The notes beneath the pieces are model-generated. The model was not told the origin of the DNA and did no database searches. It saw only the letters and a program-made list of their open reading frames with translations. The translations under genes were made by a program, and so were the position numbers. From assembly GCA_002383485.1 (NCBI GenBank), contig DFYY01000042.1:93065-157064 (forward strand): 64,000 nt of DNA, in the 5' to 3' direction. This document shows, piece after piece, positions 52,827 through 62,389 of this stretch; the stretch's first letter is position 1, and each line of letters begins with the position of its first letter. This stretch comes from Bacteroidales bacterium UBA4070 (lineage in GTDB: Bacteria; Bacteroidota; Bacteroidia; Bacteroidales; VadinHA17).

Positions 52827-53912
52827 TTAATAGTCGCTTGCCTTAAGTCGCTCGGCATTCTCTGCCATCTGCAGCTTATCGAGCAGCTCCTGTATGTTTC
52901 CGTCAAGCACAACCGGAAGGTTATAGATTGTCAGATTAATGCGGTGGTCAGTGACCCTTCCCTGTGGATAGTTGTATGTCCTGATCTTCGCAGAGCGGTC
53001 GCCGGATGAGACCATTGTCTTGCGCTTGTGCGATATCTCATCGAGGTACTTCTGGTATTCCAGGTTATAGAGGCGGGTACGCAGTTCCCGCATCGCCTTC
53101 TCAAGGTTCTTGATCTGCGATTTCTCGTCCTGGCAGGTGACCACCACGCCGGTAGGCACGTGAGTGAGCCTGATGGCGGAATATGTGGTATTGACGCTCT
53201 GTCCGCCGGGGCCTGAGGAGCAGTATGTGTCCTTGCGGATATCTTCATTGCGTATCTCAATGTCAAATTCGCCGGCCTCAGGAAGGACTGCAACCGTTGC
53301 GGCCGAGGTATGTATACGGCCCTGTGTCTCTGTCTGGGGCACTCTCTGCACGCGGTGCACACCTGACTCGTACTTCATGATGCCATAGACACCGTCGCCA
53401 AAGACTGTAAAGACTATCTCCTTGTAACCACCGGCAGTGCCTTCGGTAAAGTAGTTCAGATCAACCTTCCATCCTCTCGATTCGATGTATTTTGAATACA
53501 TCCTGTAGAGATCGCCTGCAAATATACTTGCTTCGTCTCCACCGGTGCCGGCCCTGATCTCCATGACAGCATTCTTGTCATCCTCAGGGTCAGCAGGCAG
53601 AAGAAGATACCTTATCTCCTCCTCCATATCAGGAATAACCGAAAGCAAAGTATCTATTTCACCCTTTGCCATCTCGCGCATCTCCTCATCCTTCTCAGCA
53701 GCCAGCAGTTCCCTGGTGCTCTCGAGGTTGTCAATGGCGCTTTTGTACTTTTCATAAGCCTCCACCACCGGCTTGAGCTCCTTGTATTCCTTGTTCAGTT
53801 TGATAAAACGCTTCATGTCGGACATGACGTCAGGGGAGTTAAGGAGCTCGCCCACCTCAACAAAGCGCTTCTTCACTCCATGAAGTCTTTCAAGAATAAG
53901 ATTGTTTGCCAT
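52827..53912 (-). CDS. prfA: peptide chain release factor 1
   Basis: 361 residues from the ATG at 53910-53912. The GGQ peptidyl-hydrolysis motif lies in [10 protein letters not shown] and the codon-recognition P-x-T is PQT in [19 protein letters not shown], which indicates RF1 (UAA/UAG) rather than RF2. It lies 10 bases before pyrF on the same strand. Confidence 0.97.
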   Translation of the reverse strand: MANNLILERLHGVKKRFVEVGELLNSPDVMSDMKRFIKLNKEYKELKPVVEAYEKYKSAIDNLESTRELLAAEKDEEMREMAKGEIDTLLSVIPDMEEEIRYLLLPADPEDDKNAVMEIRAGTGGDEASIFAGDLYRMYSKYIESRGWKVDLNYFTEGTAGGYKEIVFTVFGDGVYGIMKYESGVHRVQRVPQTETQGRIHTSAATVAVLPEAGEFDIEIRNEDIRKDTYCSSGPGGQSVNTTYSAIRLTHVPTGVVVTCQDEKSQIKNLEKAMRELRTRLYNLEYQKYLDEISHKRKTMVSSGDRSAKIRTYNYPQGRVTDHRINLTIYNLPVVLDGNIQELLDKLQMAENAERLKASDY

Positions 53913-53950
53913 CAGATGCCAAATTTCAGGGTGCAAAGGTATAATTTTAA

Positions 53951-53986
53951 TTGCGATTTGCGAGGTGCGAGGTGCGAATTGCGAAT
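53951..53986. repeat. degenerate GCGA(GGT/ATT) micro-repeat
   Basis: TTGCGATTTGCGAGGTGCGA is followed by GGTGCGAATTGCGAA, five GCGA units spaced 7-8 bases apart in the gap between purM and prfA. Confidence 0.5.
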
Positions 53987-54103
53987 GTATGAGGGAACCC
54001 GGGTAGCATAGCTTTAATTCTGCAACCTCTGCGAGGTTGTGGCTGCGGAACAAAAGATGTCACCGGGGGGGGATGGCTGCAGGCCATCAGGAATTGTAAA
54101 AGG

Positions 54104-55273
54104 TCAGTACCGGAATTCTCCCTGCCCGGTGATGATTGTCAGCCTGCGTGATTCCGAGGCCTCGCAGCGGCCGATAATGCGGGCATCAAGTTTGAACCCG
54201 GCAGCAATGGCAATGATTGCAGCAGCATCTGCCTCATCAACATATAACTCCATCCGGTGTCCCATGTTAAAGACACGGTACATCTCCTCCCACGGGGTGC
54301 CTGAACTGCTTTGAATCAGCTCAAACAGAGGCGGTACCGGGAAGAGGTTATCCTTTATCACATGGAGTTTATCAACGAAATGCAGGATCTTCGTCTGTCC
54401 GCCTCCTGAACAGTGGATCATACCGTGCACGGCCGGCCGGAGCTTATCGAACACCTTCCTGATAACCGGAGCATAGGTACGTGTAGGTGACAAAACCAGC
54501 TTCCCCGCGTTGACGCCCGGCACAGCCGTGGGGTCAGTGAGCCTCATCCGCCCGCTGTATGTCAGCGAGGCGGGAATATTATTATCATAGCTTTCCGGGT
54601 ACAGTCCGGCAAGGTAATTGCTAAAGACATCATGCCGTGCCGAAGTCAGGCCGTTGCTGCCCATTCCTCCGTTATATTCATCCTCATAGTTTGTCTGCCC
54701 GAATGAGGCCAGACCAACAATTACATCCCCAGGCCTGATATTGGTATTGTCAATGACATCAGCCCTGGGCATGCGTGCGGTCACGGTTGAGTCTGCTATG
54801 ACGGTTCTTACAAGGTCACCCGCATCAGCCGTCTCGCCTCCGGTTGACCATATGCCGATACCCGCATCCCTCATCCGGGCAAGGAATTCCTCCGTGCCTT
54901 CAATAATGGCTTTGATCACCTCGCCGGGGATCAGGTTCTTGTTTCTTCCAATGGTAGAGGAGAGAAGTATTTTGTCAGTCACCCCCACGCATAGCAGGTC
55001 ATCGAGATTCATCACCACGGCATCCCGGGCTATCCCCTTCCATACTGAAAGATCACCCGTCTCCTTCCAGTAGATATATGCAAGTGATGATTTTGTTCCT
55101 GCACCGTCAGCATGCATGATGTTGCACCATGACGGATCGCCTCCAAGAATATCAGGAATGATCTTGCAGAATGCCCCGGGGAAGAGACCTCGGTCAACCT
55201 TGCTGATAGCGGCGTGTACCTCCTCCTTGCCCGAGGAGACGCCTCTCTTTGCATAGCGTGATCTGTCAGTCAT
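54104..55273 (-). CDS. purM: phosphoribosylformylglycinamidine cyclo-ligase (AIR synthetase)
   Basis: 389 residues, the longer form usual in Bacteroidota. ATP/substrate motifs: the glycine-rich N-terminal GVSSGKEEVHAAI, MHADGAGTKSSLAY, MNLDDLLCVG and TGGETADAGDL. It converts FGAM to AIR in purine synthesis. It precedes prfA and pyrF on the same strand, with a gap of about 190 bases. Confidence 0.95.
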   Translation of the reverse strand: MTDRSRYAKRGVSSGKEEVHAAISKVDRGLFPGAFCKIIPDILGGDPSWCNIMHADGAGTKSSLAYIYWKETGDLSVWKGIARDAVVMNLDDLLCVGVTDKILLSSTIGRNKNLIPGEVIKAIIEGTEEFLARMRDAGIGIWSTGGETADAGDLVRTVIADSTVTARMPRADVIDNTNIRPGDVIVGLASFGQTNYEDEYNGGMGSNGLTSARHDVFSNYLAGLYPESYDNNIPASLTYSGRMRLTDPTAVPGVNAGKLVLSPTRTYAPVIRKVFDKLRPAVHGMIHCSGGGQTKILHFVDKLHVIKDNLFPVPPLFELIQSSSGTPWEEMYRVFNMGHRMELYVDEADAAAIIAIAAGFKLDARIIGRCEASESRRLTIITGQGEFRY

Positions 55274-55293
55274 GATACCTGCCCGGGCCTTTT

Positions 55294-57270
55294 CTACCTT
55301 GCCGGTTCGTAATCGGTACGCAACACTCTGAACTCCGTCCGCCTGTTAACCTGGTGTGCTATCTCCTTCTGCTCGTCGCTGGCAAGACCGTTGATGAACT
55401 GTTCGGTCAGTGTTTCTCCCAGGCGCAGGAATGGTGCATTCTTCATTATCTCCTCGTCAACAACCTTCGGACTGGTTTCACCGTAACCCCTTGCCGTAAG
55501 CCTGTCAGCAACTATACCCCGGCCAATCAGGTAATCCACCACAGACTGAGCCCTCTTCTGTGAAAGATCCAGGTTAAACTCCTCAGTGTCACGTGAGTCT
55601 GTGTGCGACATAAGCTCAATGGTCACGTTCGGGTTGTCATTGAGAGTTTCAACCAGCCTGTCGAGAGAGACCATTGACTCCGGTCTGAGGTCCCATTTGC
55701 CGAAGTCATAGAAGATATTCGGCAGTTCAATCGGCCTGTCAATGGGTGTCAGCTGTATAGTAGCCATGAATTCGCGGCTCTTGTCCTGACCTCTTGTGGT
55801 CTCCTTCTCCTTCCCGTTAAGATATCCCTTCTTTGAGGCAAGGAATATATAATCTACCTCAGGTCTCAGGCTGAATTTAAAGTCGCCTGCAGCGCCTGTC
55901 TCTGTCTGCATGTTGGCACCGTCGCTTGCAATAAGCTGAACGGCAGCGCCCTGGACGGGCTGGCCGCTCTTTTCATCCCTGACAAGACCTGTGACGCTGA
56001 AGAGCAGCGGTGGCATCTCGAAGGTATAGAGGTCATCATCGCCCCTGCCTTTGCGGGCGGAGCTGAAGATCCCTTTATCTGCATCCCTCTCGAAAACGAT
56101 GCCGAAGTCATCTGCCGGGCTGTTCACCGGTGCTTTCATATTCTGCACCAGCCACGAGTCACCACCCTGCGGTGTGGCACTGAAGATATCCAGTCCTCCC
56201 ATACCAATGTGACCATCAGAAGCAAAATAGAGTGTGCCGTCACTGCGGACGAACGGGAACAGTTCGTTGCCCCGTGTATTGATGTCTGTGCCGAGATTTT
56301 CGGGCCGTGACCATGGGCTCCCGGGAGAAGTGCGTGTTGTACGGTAAATATCTTTTCCGCCGACACCTCCGGGCATATCTGATACAAAGTAAAGCGTTTG
56401 GCCGTCGGGGGAAAGTGCCGGGTGCGCAGCCACGAGCGAGTCAACAAGCAGCTCAATCTTACCGGGATCACTCCAGTTTACTCCCTCGCGAGTGGAGTAC
56501 ATGATCACGCAGCCTTTATTCTCACGCTTGCCGGCCTCGCAGCGGGTGAAATATACTTCAGTGAAATCCGATGAAAAAGAGGGTGATCCGTCCTCGAATT
56601 CGGTATTGACAAAATCAACCGGTACCGGTGTGCTCCATTTGCCTTTCTTATCGAGTCTGGTTTCAAAGATATCGGTGAAGCTCTGCCCCGTGGCGCCGTG
56701 CTCCTTGTTGCCTTTGGCGTCATCGCGCGATGAGGTAAACCACACCAGGCCGTAGTCATCGCGTCCGTAAGCCGGGCTGAAGTCAGAGTCCTTCGAGTTG
56801 GCCTCCTTCAGCTCTTCAACATTATAGGACTCCGGATTGGCCTGCCACTCCATGGCCAGTTCACAGGCACGGATCTGCTGTTCGGTGCGCGGATCCCCCG
56901 GAACAAGCTGCCGGTATTTGCGGAACTCCTCTATTGCCTGCTGATAACGCCCCAGCTTCTTGGTGGTCTCAGCCAGCCAGTACTGGGCTTCAGGCTTGGG
57001 AAAGGGCGATTTCACAGCTCTTTTATACCATAACTCGGCGTTCCTGGGGTCATTTACCAGCCGGTAACCCTCTGACACCATGAAGACCATCTCAGCTTTC
57101 AGCTGTTTATCGCGTGTCTTGGAATAGACATCCTTGAAGTAGTCAATTGCCTCGTAATAGCTGCCTGCCTGCCAGGCGGCATATGCGCGTTCCGTTTTCT
57201 GCTTCTGGGCACTCATCATGGCCGGAAGCAGCAACAGCAGGATCATTAGCCTCAATATACTCTTATTCAT
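55294..57270 (-). CDS. porE: TPR / PD40 propeller / OmpA protein, PorE-like
   Basis: 658 residues. Signal peptide (1-21), two or three TPRs (about 25-140), and a PD40-type beta-propeller (about 165-430, with repeats such as HPALSPDGQTLYFVSDMPGG). A carboxypeptidase-regulatory-like domain follows (about 432-515, VTGLVRDEKSGQPVQGAAV). The C-terminal OmpA domain (about 530-655) has IELMSHTDSRD and LDLSQKRAQSVVDYL. This domain order and length are those of PorE, the outer-membrane-associated, peptidoglycan-binding component of the type IX secretion machinery. Related paralogues of the same build exist in these genomes, so the symbol is provisional. Confidence 0.75.
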   Translation of the reverse strand: MNKSILRLMILLLLLPAMMSAQKQKTERAYAAWQAGSYYEAIDYFKDVYSKTRDKQLKAEMVFMVSEGYRLVNDPRNAELWYKRAVKSPFPKPEAQYWLAETTKKLGRYQQAIEEFRKYRQLVPGDPRTEQQIRACELAMEWQANPESYNVEELKEANSKDSDFSPAYGRDDYGLVWFTSSRDDAKGNKEHGATGQSFTDIFETRLDKKGKWSTPVPVDFVNTEFEDGSPSFSSDFTEVYFTRCEAGKRENKGCVIMYSTREGVNWSDPGKIELLVDSLVAAHPALSPDGQTLYFVSDMPGGVGGKDIYRTTRTSPGSPWSRPENLGTDINTRGNELFPFVRSDGTLYFASDGHIGMGGLDIFSATPQGGDSWLVQNMKAPVNSPADDFGIVFERDADKGIFSSARKGRGDDDLYTFEMPPLLFSVTGLVRDEKSGQPVQGAAVQLIASDGANMQTETGAAGDFKFSLRPEVDYIFLASKKGYLNGKEKETTRGQDKSREFMATIQLTPIDRPIELPNIFYDFGKWDLRPESMVSLDRLVETLNDNPNVTIELMSHTDSRDTEEFNLDLSQKRAQSVVDYLIGRGIVADRLTARGYGETSPKVVDEEIMKNAPFLRLGETLTEQFINGLASDEQKEIAHQVNRRTEFRVLRTDYEPAR

Positions 57271-57326
57271 ACGGAATGCATTCGTTACCCTGCAAAAATA
57301 ACGAATGTAACCGATGTTTGCGTATT

Positions 57327-59516
57327 CTACCGGGTAAAAAGAAGCTCACGGTACTTGGGCAGCGGCCAGAGCTCGTTGTCCACCACCAGTTCCAGCTTGT
57401 CAATATGACTTCGTATCTCCTCCAGGTATGGCTTGACCTTTGATTCGTAGGCAAGTGCTTTCCTGAACGGATCATCCAGCACATTGGCTTTCCTGCGCTC
57501 ATCAATCATTTCAGCAACCAGCTTCTTGATCATACTTATATGATCGGAGATGGTGACTATCAGCTCCTTGCGTGCACCGGCCAGTCTCATAAATTCATTG
57601 TCGTCAAAGATTTCACGCAAACCCTTCACGTTCTCCACCAGCGTTGTCATGTAGTTAACGGCCGTAGGTACAATATGATTGATTGCGAGATCACCCAGTA
57701 CACGCGATTCTATCTGCAGTTTTTTGGTAAATTTTTCCAGTTCAACCTCAACCCTGCTTTCCAGCTCACGGTCTGAGAGGACACCCGTACCCACCAGGGT
57801 CTCCCGTGATGACGGAGTGACATATGTCTTAAGTGTTTTGGGCACACTCGGTTCTGCAGAAAGACCCCTGCGAACGGCCTCCTTGTGCCACTCGGTACTG
57901 TACCCGTCGCCTTCGAAGCGAATTCTTTTTGAATCGATGATACACTTCTTAATCACCTGGAAGATAGCCTCATCCCTCTTTTCTCCACGGTCTGCCAGTG
58001 CATTGACCTCTTCAGCGAAGACTTTAAGCTGGCGTGCGACGGCAGCATTGAGTACAATCATTGCGGAGCTGCAGTTGGCAGATGAGCCCACGGCCCTGAA
58101 TTCAAACCTGTTGCCGGTAAATGCAAACGGCGAGGTGCGGTTACGGTCTGTGTTATCAAGGAAAATACCGGGGATCTTGCCTATGCCCAGCTTGATCTCC
58201 GTCTTCTCCTGCGGGGTCATCTTCTTATCCTTGACCTTGCTGGCAATTCCGTCAAGGATGCCTGAGAGATAGCTGCCCAGGAAGACAGAGATGATTGAGG
58301 GCGGCGCCTCATGACCTCCCAGCCTGTAGGAGTTGTTTTCGTTCGTCACGCTGGCGCGAAGGAGATCCTGATTGTCATTTACCGCCTTGACTACATTCAC
58401 AAGGAAAGTCAGGAACTGCATGTTGGTCTTCGGATTCCTGCCCGGCGAAAGGAGATTGACCCCGGCATCGGTCATCATGGACCAGTTATTATGCTTTCCT
58501 GAACCGTTTACCTCGGCGAAAGGCTTCTCATGGAACAGCACCCTGAACTTGTGCTTCCGTGCCACCCTGCGCATCACATCCATGATCAGCTGGTTATGAT
58601 CAACCGCCAGGTTGGCTTCCTCAAAGACGGGGGCACACTCGAACTGATTCGGGGCAACCTCGTTATGACGGGTCTTAACCGGTATGCCAAGCTTGTAAGC
58701 CTCATACTCGAACTCCTTCATGAATGCCTTCACCCTTTCGGGGATTGAGCCGAAGTAGTGGTCAGACAGCTGCTGGTCCTTTGACGAAGGATGACCCATA
58801 AGGGTGCGGTCTGCCAGCATCAGGTCAGGACGGGCAAAACAGAGCGCCTCATCAATAAGGAAATATTCCTGTTCCCAGCCCAGTGTGGCAATGACTTTTT
58901 TGACATCCTTGTCAAAGAGATGGCATACCTCCACAGCCGCCTTGTCCAGTGCCGCAAGTGATCGAAGAAGCGGGGTTTTGTAGTCAAGCGCCTCGCCGGT
59001 GTATGATATGAAGACCGTCGGAATGCAAAGGGTATTGTCCACAATGAATGCAGGTGAAGAGACATCCCATGCAGTATAGCCCCTTGCCTCGAAGGTGTTC
59101 CTGATGCCGCCGCTGGGAAAGCTCGAGGCGTCAGGCTCCTGCTGTACAAGAACCTCACCTGAAAAGATCTCAATAATGGAACCCTGCTCTCCCCTGCCCA
59201 CAAAAGCATCATGCTTCTCGGCAGTGTTGTCAGTGAGCGGATGAAACCAGTGGGTGAAGTGAGTCACACCATGCTCCATAGCCCATGCCTGCATTCCGGT
59301 AGCCACCTGATCGGCGATCTGCCTGCTTATCTGCGTGCCCTCCTCAATTGCCGTAATAACTGCACGGTACGCTTCCCGGCTGAGAAAACGCTCCATCTTC
59401 TGCCTGTCAAAAACATTCTTCGAAAAATAGGTGGAAACCGGCTCAGCCGGGACGGAGACTTCAACAGCTTCCCTGTTGAACAGTTCCTTCAATGCACTGA
59501 AACGTAATTCTGCCAT
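57327..59516 (-). CDS. glnN: glutamine synthetase type III
   Basis: 729 residues, the size of the large hexameric-ring GSIII enzymes of Bacteroidota and cyanobacteria. Landmarks: THWFHPLTDNTAEKHDAF near residue 80, EQEYFLIDE (metal-binding Glu), HNEVAPNQFECAPVFEEAN and FAEVNGSGKHNNWSM (ATP/glutamate site). It forms glutamine from glutamate, ammonia and ATP. Two identical 15-base motifs lie upstream at 59556 and 59608. Confidence 0.97.
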   Translation of the reverse strand: MAELRFSALKELFNREAVEVSVPAEPVSTYFSKNVFDRQKMERFLSREAYRAVITAIEEGTQISRQIADQVATGMQAWAMEHGVTHFTHWFHPLTDNTAEKHDAFVGRGEQGSIIEIFSGEVLVQQEPDASSFPSGGIRNTFEARGYTAWDVSSPAFIVDNTLCIPTVFISYTGEALDYKTPLLRSLAALDKAAVEVCHLFDKDVKKVIATLGWEQEYFLIDEALCFARPDLMLADRTLMGHPSSKDQQLSDHYFGSIPERVKAFMKEFEYEAYKLGIPVKTRHNEVAPNQFECAPVFEEANLAVDHNQLIMDVMRRVARKHKFRVLFHEKPFAEVNGSGKHNNWSMMTDAGVNLLSPGRNPKTNMQFLTFLVNVVKAVNDNQDLLRASVTNENNSYRLGGHEAPPSIISVFLGSYLSGILDGIASKVKDKKMTPQEKTEIKLGIGKIPGIFLDNTDRNRTSPFAFTGNRFEFRAVGSSANCSSAMIVLNAAVARQLKVFAEEVNALADRGEKRDEAIFQVIKKCIIDSKRIRFEGDGYSTEWHKEAVRRGLSAEPSVPKTLKTYVTPSSRETLVGTGVLSDRELESRVEVELEKFTKKLQIESRVLGDLAINHIVPTAVNYMTTLVENVKGLREIFDDNEFMRLAGARKELIVTISDHISMIKKLVAEMIDERRKANVLDDPFRKALAYESKVKPYLEEIRSHIDKLELVVDNELWPLPKYRELLFTR

Positions 59517-59555
59517 GATCTGATTTTTTTGTAAAAATAGATCATTTCAGAATAC

Positions 59556-59622
59556 ACCCCCTATTTTTTGAGATGTTTTTTAATATTTTATATGTTTTTT
59601 GATGACTACCCCCTATTTTTTG
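59556..59622. repeat. duplicated 15-base motif upstream of glnN
   Basis: ACCCCCTATTTTTTG occurs identically at 59556-59570 and 59608-59622, 52 bases apart. In the second copy, GGGGGT follows directly so that ACCCCC/GGGGGT can also form a hairpin. The pair fills most of the 123-base gap between the formate dehydrogenase stop and the glnN start. It is a candidate regulator-binding or leader element. Confidence 0.65.
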
Positions 59623-59639
59623 GGGGTGTTTTTTATTTT

Positions 59640-62387
59640 TTAATAGGTTTTTATAATGGTACGACATTCAGCACGGGTAAATATCCCGTATTGTGATTTT
59701 TCAAAGTCAACAGCTACCACCTTGTACTCGGGTGTCAGGGTGAACTCATCCCCGATCCCGCTTGTGAGGAAGTTGATGGCAGCTTCAGGGAAGTGAAAGG
59801 TGGTATAGATCACCCCGGGCTTTACCACATCGGTAACCTTTACCTTCAAGGTGGTTATCCCCCGTGCGGAGAAGATCCTGGCATAATCCCCCGTCACCAG
59901 CCCCTTTGCTGCAGCATCAACGGGGTGTACAAACAATATGTCTTCCGTCACAATCTCGTTGTTGGGGGTGCGGCGGGTCATGGTGCCGCTGTTGTAATGC
60001 TCAAGCAACCTGCCTGTCGTAAGGATATACGGGAATCGCTCAGCGTTCTCATTCAGTTCCGGAGAGATATCATAATCCCAGGAATGGAACTTGCCCCGTC
60101 CCCTTTTGAACTCCTCCGTATGGAGTATCCCGGTGTCCGTGCCGTCTTCCCTGACAGGCCACTGTTTGCCGCTGTGGCCGAGCTCATCCCATTTGACACC
60201 CTTGAAGAATGGAACGATGCCTGCAATCTCCTTCAGGATTATATCTGCCGAATATCCCTCCTGCTGATATCCCATCCTTCTCATTATGTCCACTACTATC
60301 TGTCCGTCGGGCTTCGTGCCCTCGAGCGGCTCAACAACCCGGTGCACCTTCTGTATCCTTCTCTCACCGTTGGTGAAGGTCCCCTCCTTCTCAAGGAATG
60401 ATGATGCGGGGAACACCACGTCTGCTATGCGCGCCGTCTCTGTCATGAAGAGTTCCTGCACTACGAGAAGGTCAAGGCCCTGCAGGGAGCTCTTCACGTG
60501 GCAGGTGTTCGGATCGGTTTGCAGTATGTCTTCACCCATGATCCAGAGTGCCTTAAGGTCCCCACGGGCGGCTGCAGTGAACATCTCCGGAATCCGGTAG
60601 CCGGGTACTGACGGATGCTCTGTACCGTAGTAGGCATTATAAAGTGCAATATTTGCCGGATCAGTTACCGACAGATACCCGGCACCCTGGTGCGGCTGGA
60701 TGCCCATGTCTGCTGCACCCTGGACATTATTCTGTCCCCGCAGCGGATTGACACCGGTACCTTCCCTGCCTATATTCCCGGTCATCATGGCGATATTCGA
60801 GATGAGTGTTATCGCCTTTGTAGCCTGCCAGTGCTCCGTGACGCCCAGGCCGTGAAACTCCATGGCAGATCTGGCCGAACCATATTCAATGGCAGCGGCT
60901 CTCACCTGTGCACGGGGTACGCCGCATATCTTCTCAAGCAGATCAACATCCAGCGTTTCCAGGTATTTCCCGTATCCTTCCCACCCCTCCGTGCGGGAGT
61001 TTATGAACGCCTCGTCAATCAGACCTTCGGCAAGTAGGTAGTATGCGAACAGGTTCAGTACGGCCACATTTGACCCGGGATTTATCTGAAGATGATGTTT
61101 CGCCAGCCTGGCGATCTCGATTTTCAGGGGGTCAATTACAATCAGCGGAGTACCGGACTCAACTACGGATCTCAGGCGTGCGCCTGTCACCGGGTGTGCC
61201 GACGACGGGTTCGCACCTATAATAAGTATGCATCCTGTCTTGTAGATCTCTTCTATTGAATTGGTAGCTGCTCCGGTGCCGTATGCCCACTGCATTCCCA
61301 TGGCTGTGGGTGCATGACACACCCTTGCACAGCCGTCAATATTGTTTGTTCCGATAATTATCCTGAAAAATTTCTGCATCAGGTAGTTCTCCTCGTTGGT
61401 GCATCTTGCCGAGGAGATGCCGGCGAGGGCGTCCGGGCCATGCTTCTCCTTTATCTCCCGGAACCTGCGGGCAGTATAGTCATACGCTTCGTCCCATGAG
61501 ACCTCCGTCAGCACCCCCTCTTTCCTGATCATCGGGGAGCGAAGCCGCTCCGGGTGGTTATAGAACTCAAATGCATACCTTCCCTTGATGCAGGTATGTC
61601 CTCTGTTTGTGGCGCTGTCAAGCGGGGCTTCAATGCCCCTTACCACACCGTCAATCACTTTTACGTCAAGGTTGCACCCCACACCGCAGTAAGTGCAGGT
61701 AGTGCGAACAGTCCTGTCAGCCTTCAGCGTCTTCGCGAAGTACCTGTCATGCAGAGCGTTGGTAGGGCATGTCTGGACACATGCACCACAGGAGACACAT
61801 GGGGAATCCTTGAAGGTGGTGTCAGAACCCTTGATGATCCGGCTCTCTGAACCTCTCCCCATAATCCCCAGCACATGCTCAGCCTGCAGCTCATCGCACG
61901 CCCTGACGCAACGGTAGCACTTGATACACTCTGTCAGGTCTGACCAGACATATGGCCTGGTCTTATCCTTCTCATACGATATTATTTTTCGCCGGTAGCG
62001 CACTTCCGGAGTGCCGGCGGCAGCTACCACCGACTGGAATTCGGTAGGCAGCATACCCGGTGCAGGAGTGAGCCGGTCAGGCGGATATTCAGAAAGTACA
62101 AGCTCCAGGATATTCTTCCTCAGGCGTTTTATCCTGTCTGTCGAAGGATAGATGTAGTATCCCGGCGCGACCGGAGTATGGCATGATGCCATCACCCTTC
62201 CCGGCCCGTTTTCCTTCAGCGCCACCTCCACCGAGCAGACCCGGCATGAACCGTAGTTCTCAAGATTATCAGCCTGGCACAGGGTGGGTATCACCTCTCG
62301 TCCGATGTGCCTGCGGACAAACTCCAGTATTGTCTCACCCTCCTTAATCGGGAAAAGCCTGTTGTCAATATATGCTGTCTTTCCCAT
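59640..62387 (-). CDS. fdhA: formate dehydrogenase catalytic subunit (molybdo/tungsto-pterin, Cys form)
   Basis: 915 residues. An N-terminal 2Fe-2S domain (cysteines around 37, 48, 51, 69) is followed by a two-cluster ferredoxin domain (CIKCYRCVRAC at 154-164; CVSCGACVQTC at 197-207). The catalytic domain starts with a 4Fe-4S site (C231, C234, C238, C266). The metal ligand is C357 in GCARVCHAPTA, the position that is selenocysteine in E. coli FdhF. The C-terminal molybdopterin-binding domain closes with FHFPEAAINFLTSG. It oxidises formate (or reduces CO2). It lies two bases after the NuoE/F fusion gene, which supplies NAD(H) contact. Confidence 0.92.
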   Translation of the reverse strand: MGKTAYIDNRLFPIKEGETILEFVRRHIGREVIPTLCQADNLENYGSCRVCSVEVALKENGPGRVMASCHTPVAPGYYIYPSTDRIKRLRKNILELVLSEYPPDRLTPAPGMLPTEFQSVVAAAGTPEVRYRRKIISYEKDKTRPYVWSDLTECIKCYRCVRACDELQAEHVLGIMGRGSESRIIKGSDTTFKDSPCVSCGACVQTCPTNALHDRYFAKTLKADRTVRTTCTYCGVGCNLDVKVIDGVVRGIEAPLDSATNRGHTCIKGRYAFEFYNHPERLRSPMIRKEGVLTEVSWDEAYDYTARRFREIKEKHGPDALAGISSARCTNEENYLMQKFFRIIIGTNNIDGCARVCHAPTAMGMQWAYGTGAATNSIEEIYKTGCILIIGANPSSAHPVTGARLRSVVESGTPLIVIDPLKIEIARLAKHHLQINPGSNVAVLNLFAYYLLAEGLIDEAFINSRTEGWEGYGKYLETLDVDLLEKICGVPRAQVRAAAIEYGSARSAMEFHGLGVTEHWQATKAITLISNIAMMTGNIGREGTGVNPLRGQNNVQGAADMGIQPHQGAGYLSVTDPANIALYNAYYGTEHPSVPGYRIPEMFTAAARGDLKALWIMGEDILQTDPNTCHVKSSLQGLDLLVVQELFMTETARIADVVFPASSFLEKEGTFTNGERRIQKVHRVVEPLEGTKPDGQIVVDIMRRMGYQQEGYSADIILKEIAGIVPFFKGVKWDELGHSGKQWPVREDGTDTGILHTEEFKRGRGKFHSWDYDISPELNENAERFPYILTTGRLLEHYNSGTMTRRTPNNEIVTEDILFVHPVDAAAKGLVTGDYARIFSARGITTLKVKVTDVVKPGVIYTTFHFPEAAINFLTSGIGDEFTLTPEYKVVAVDFEKSQYGIFTRAECRTIIKTY

Positions 62388-62389
62388 TA

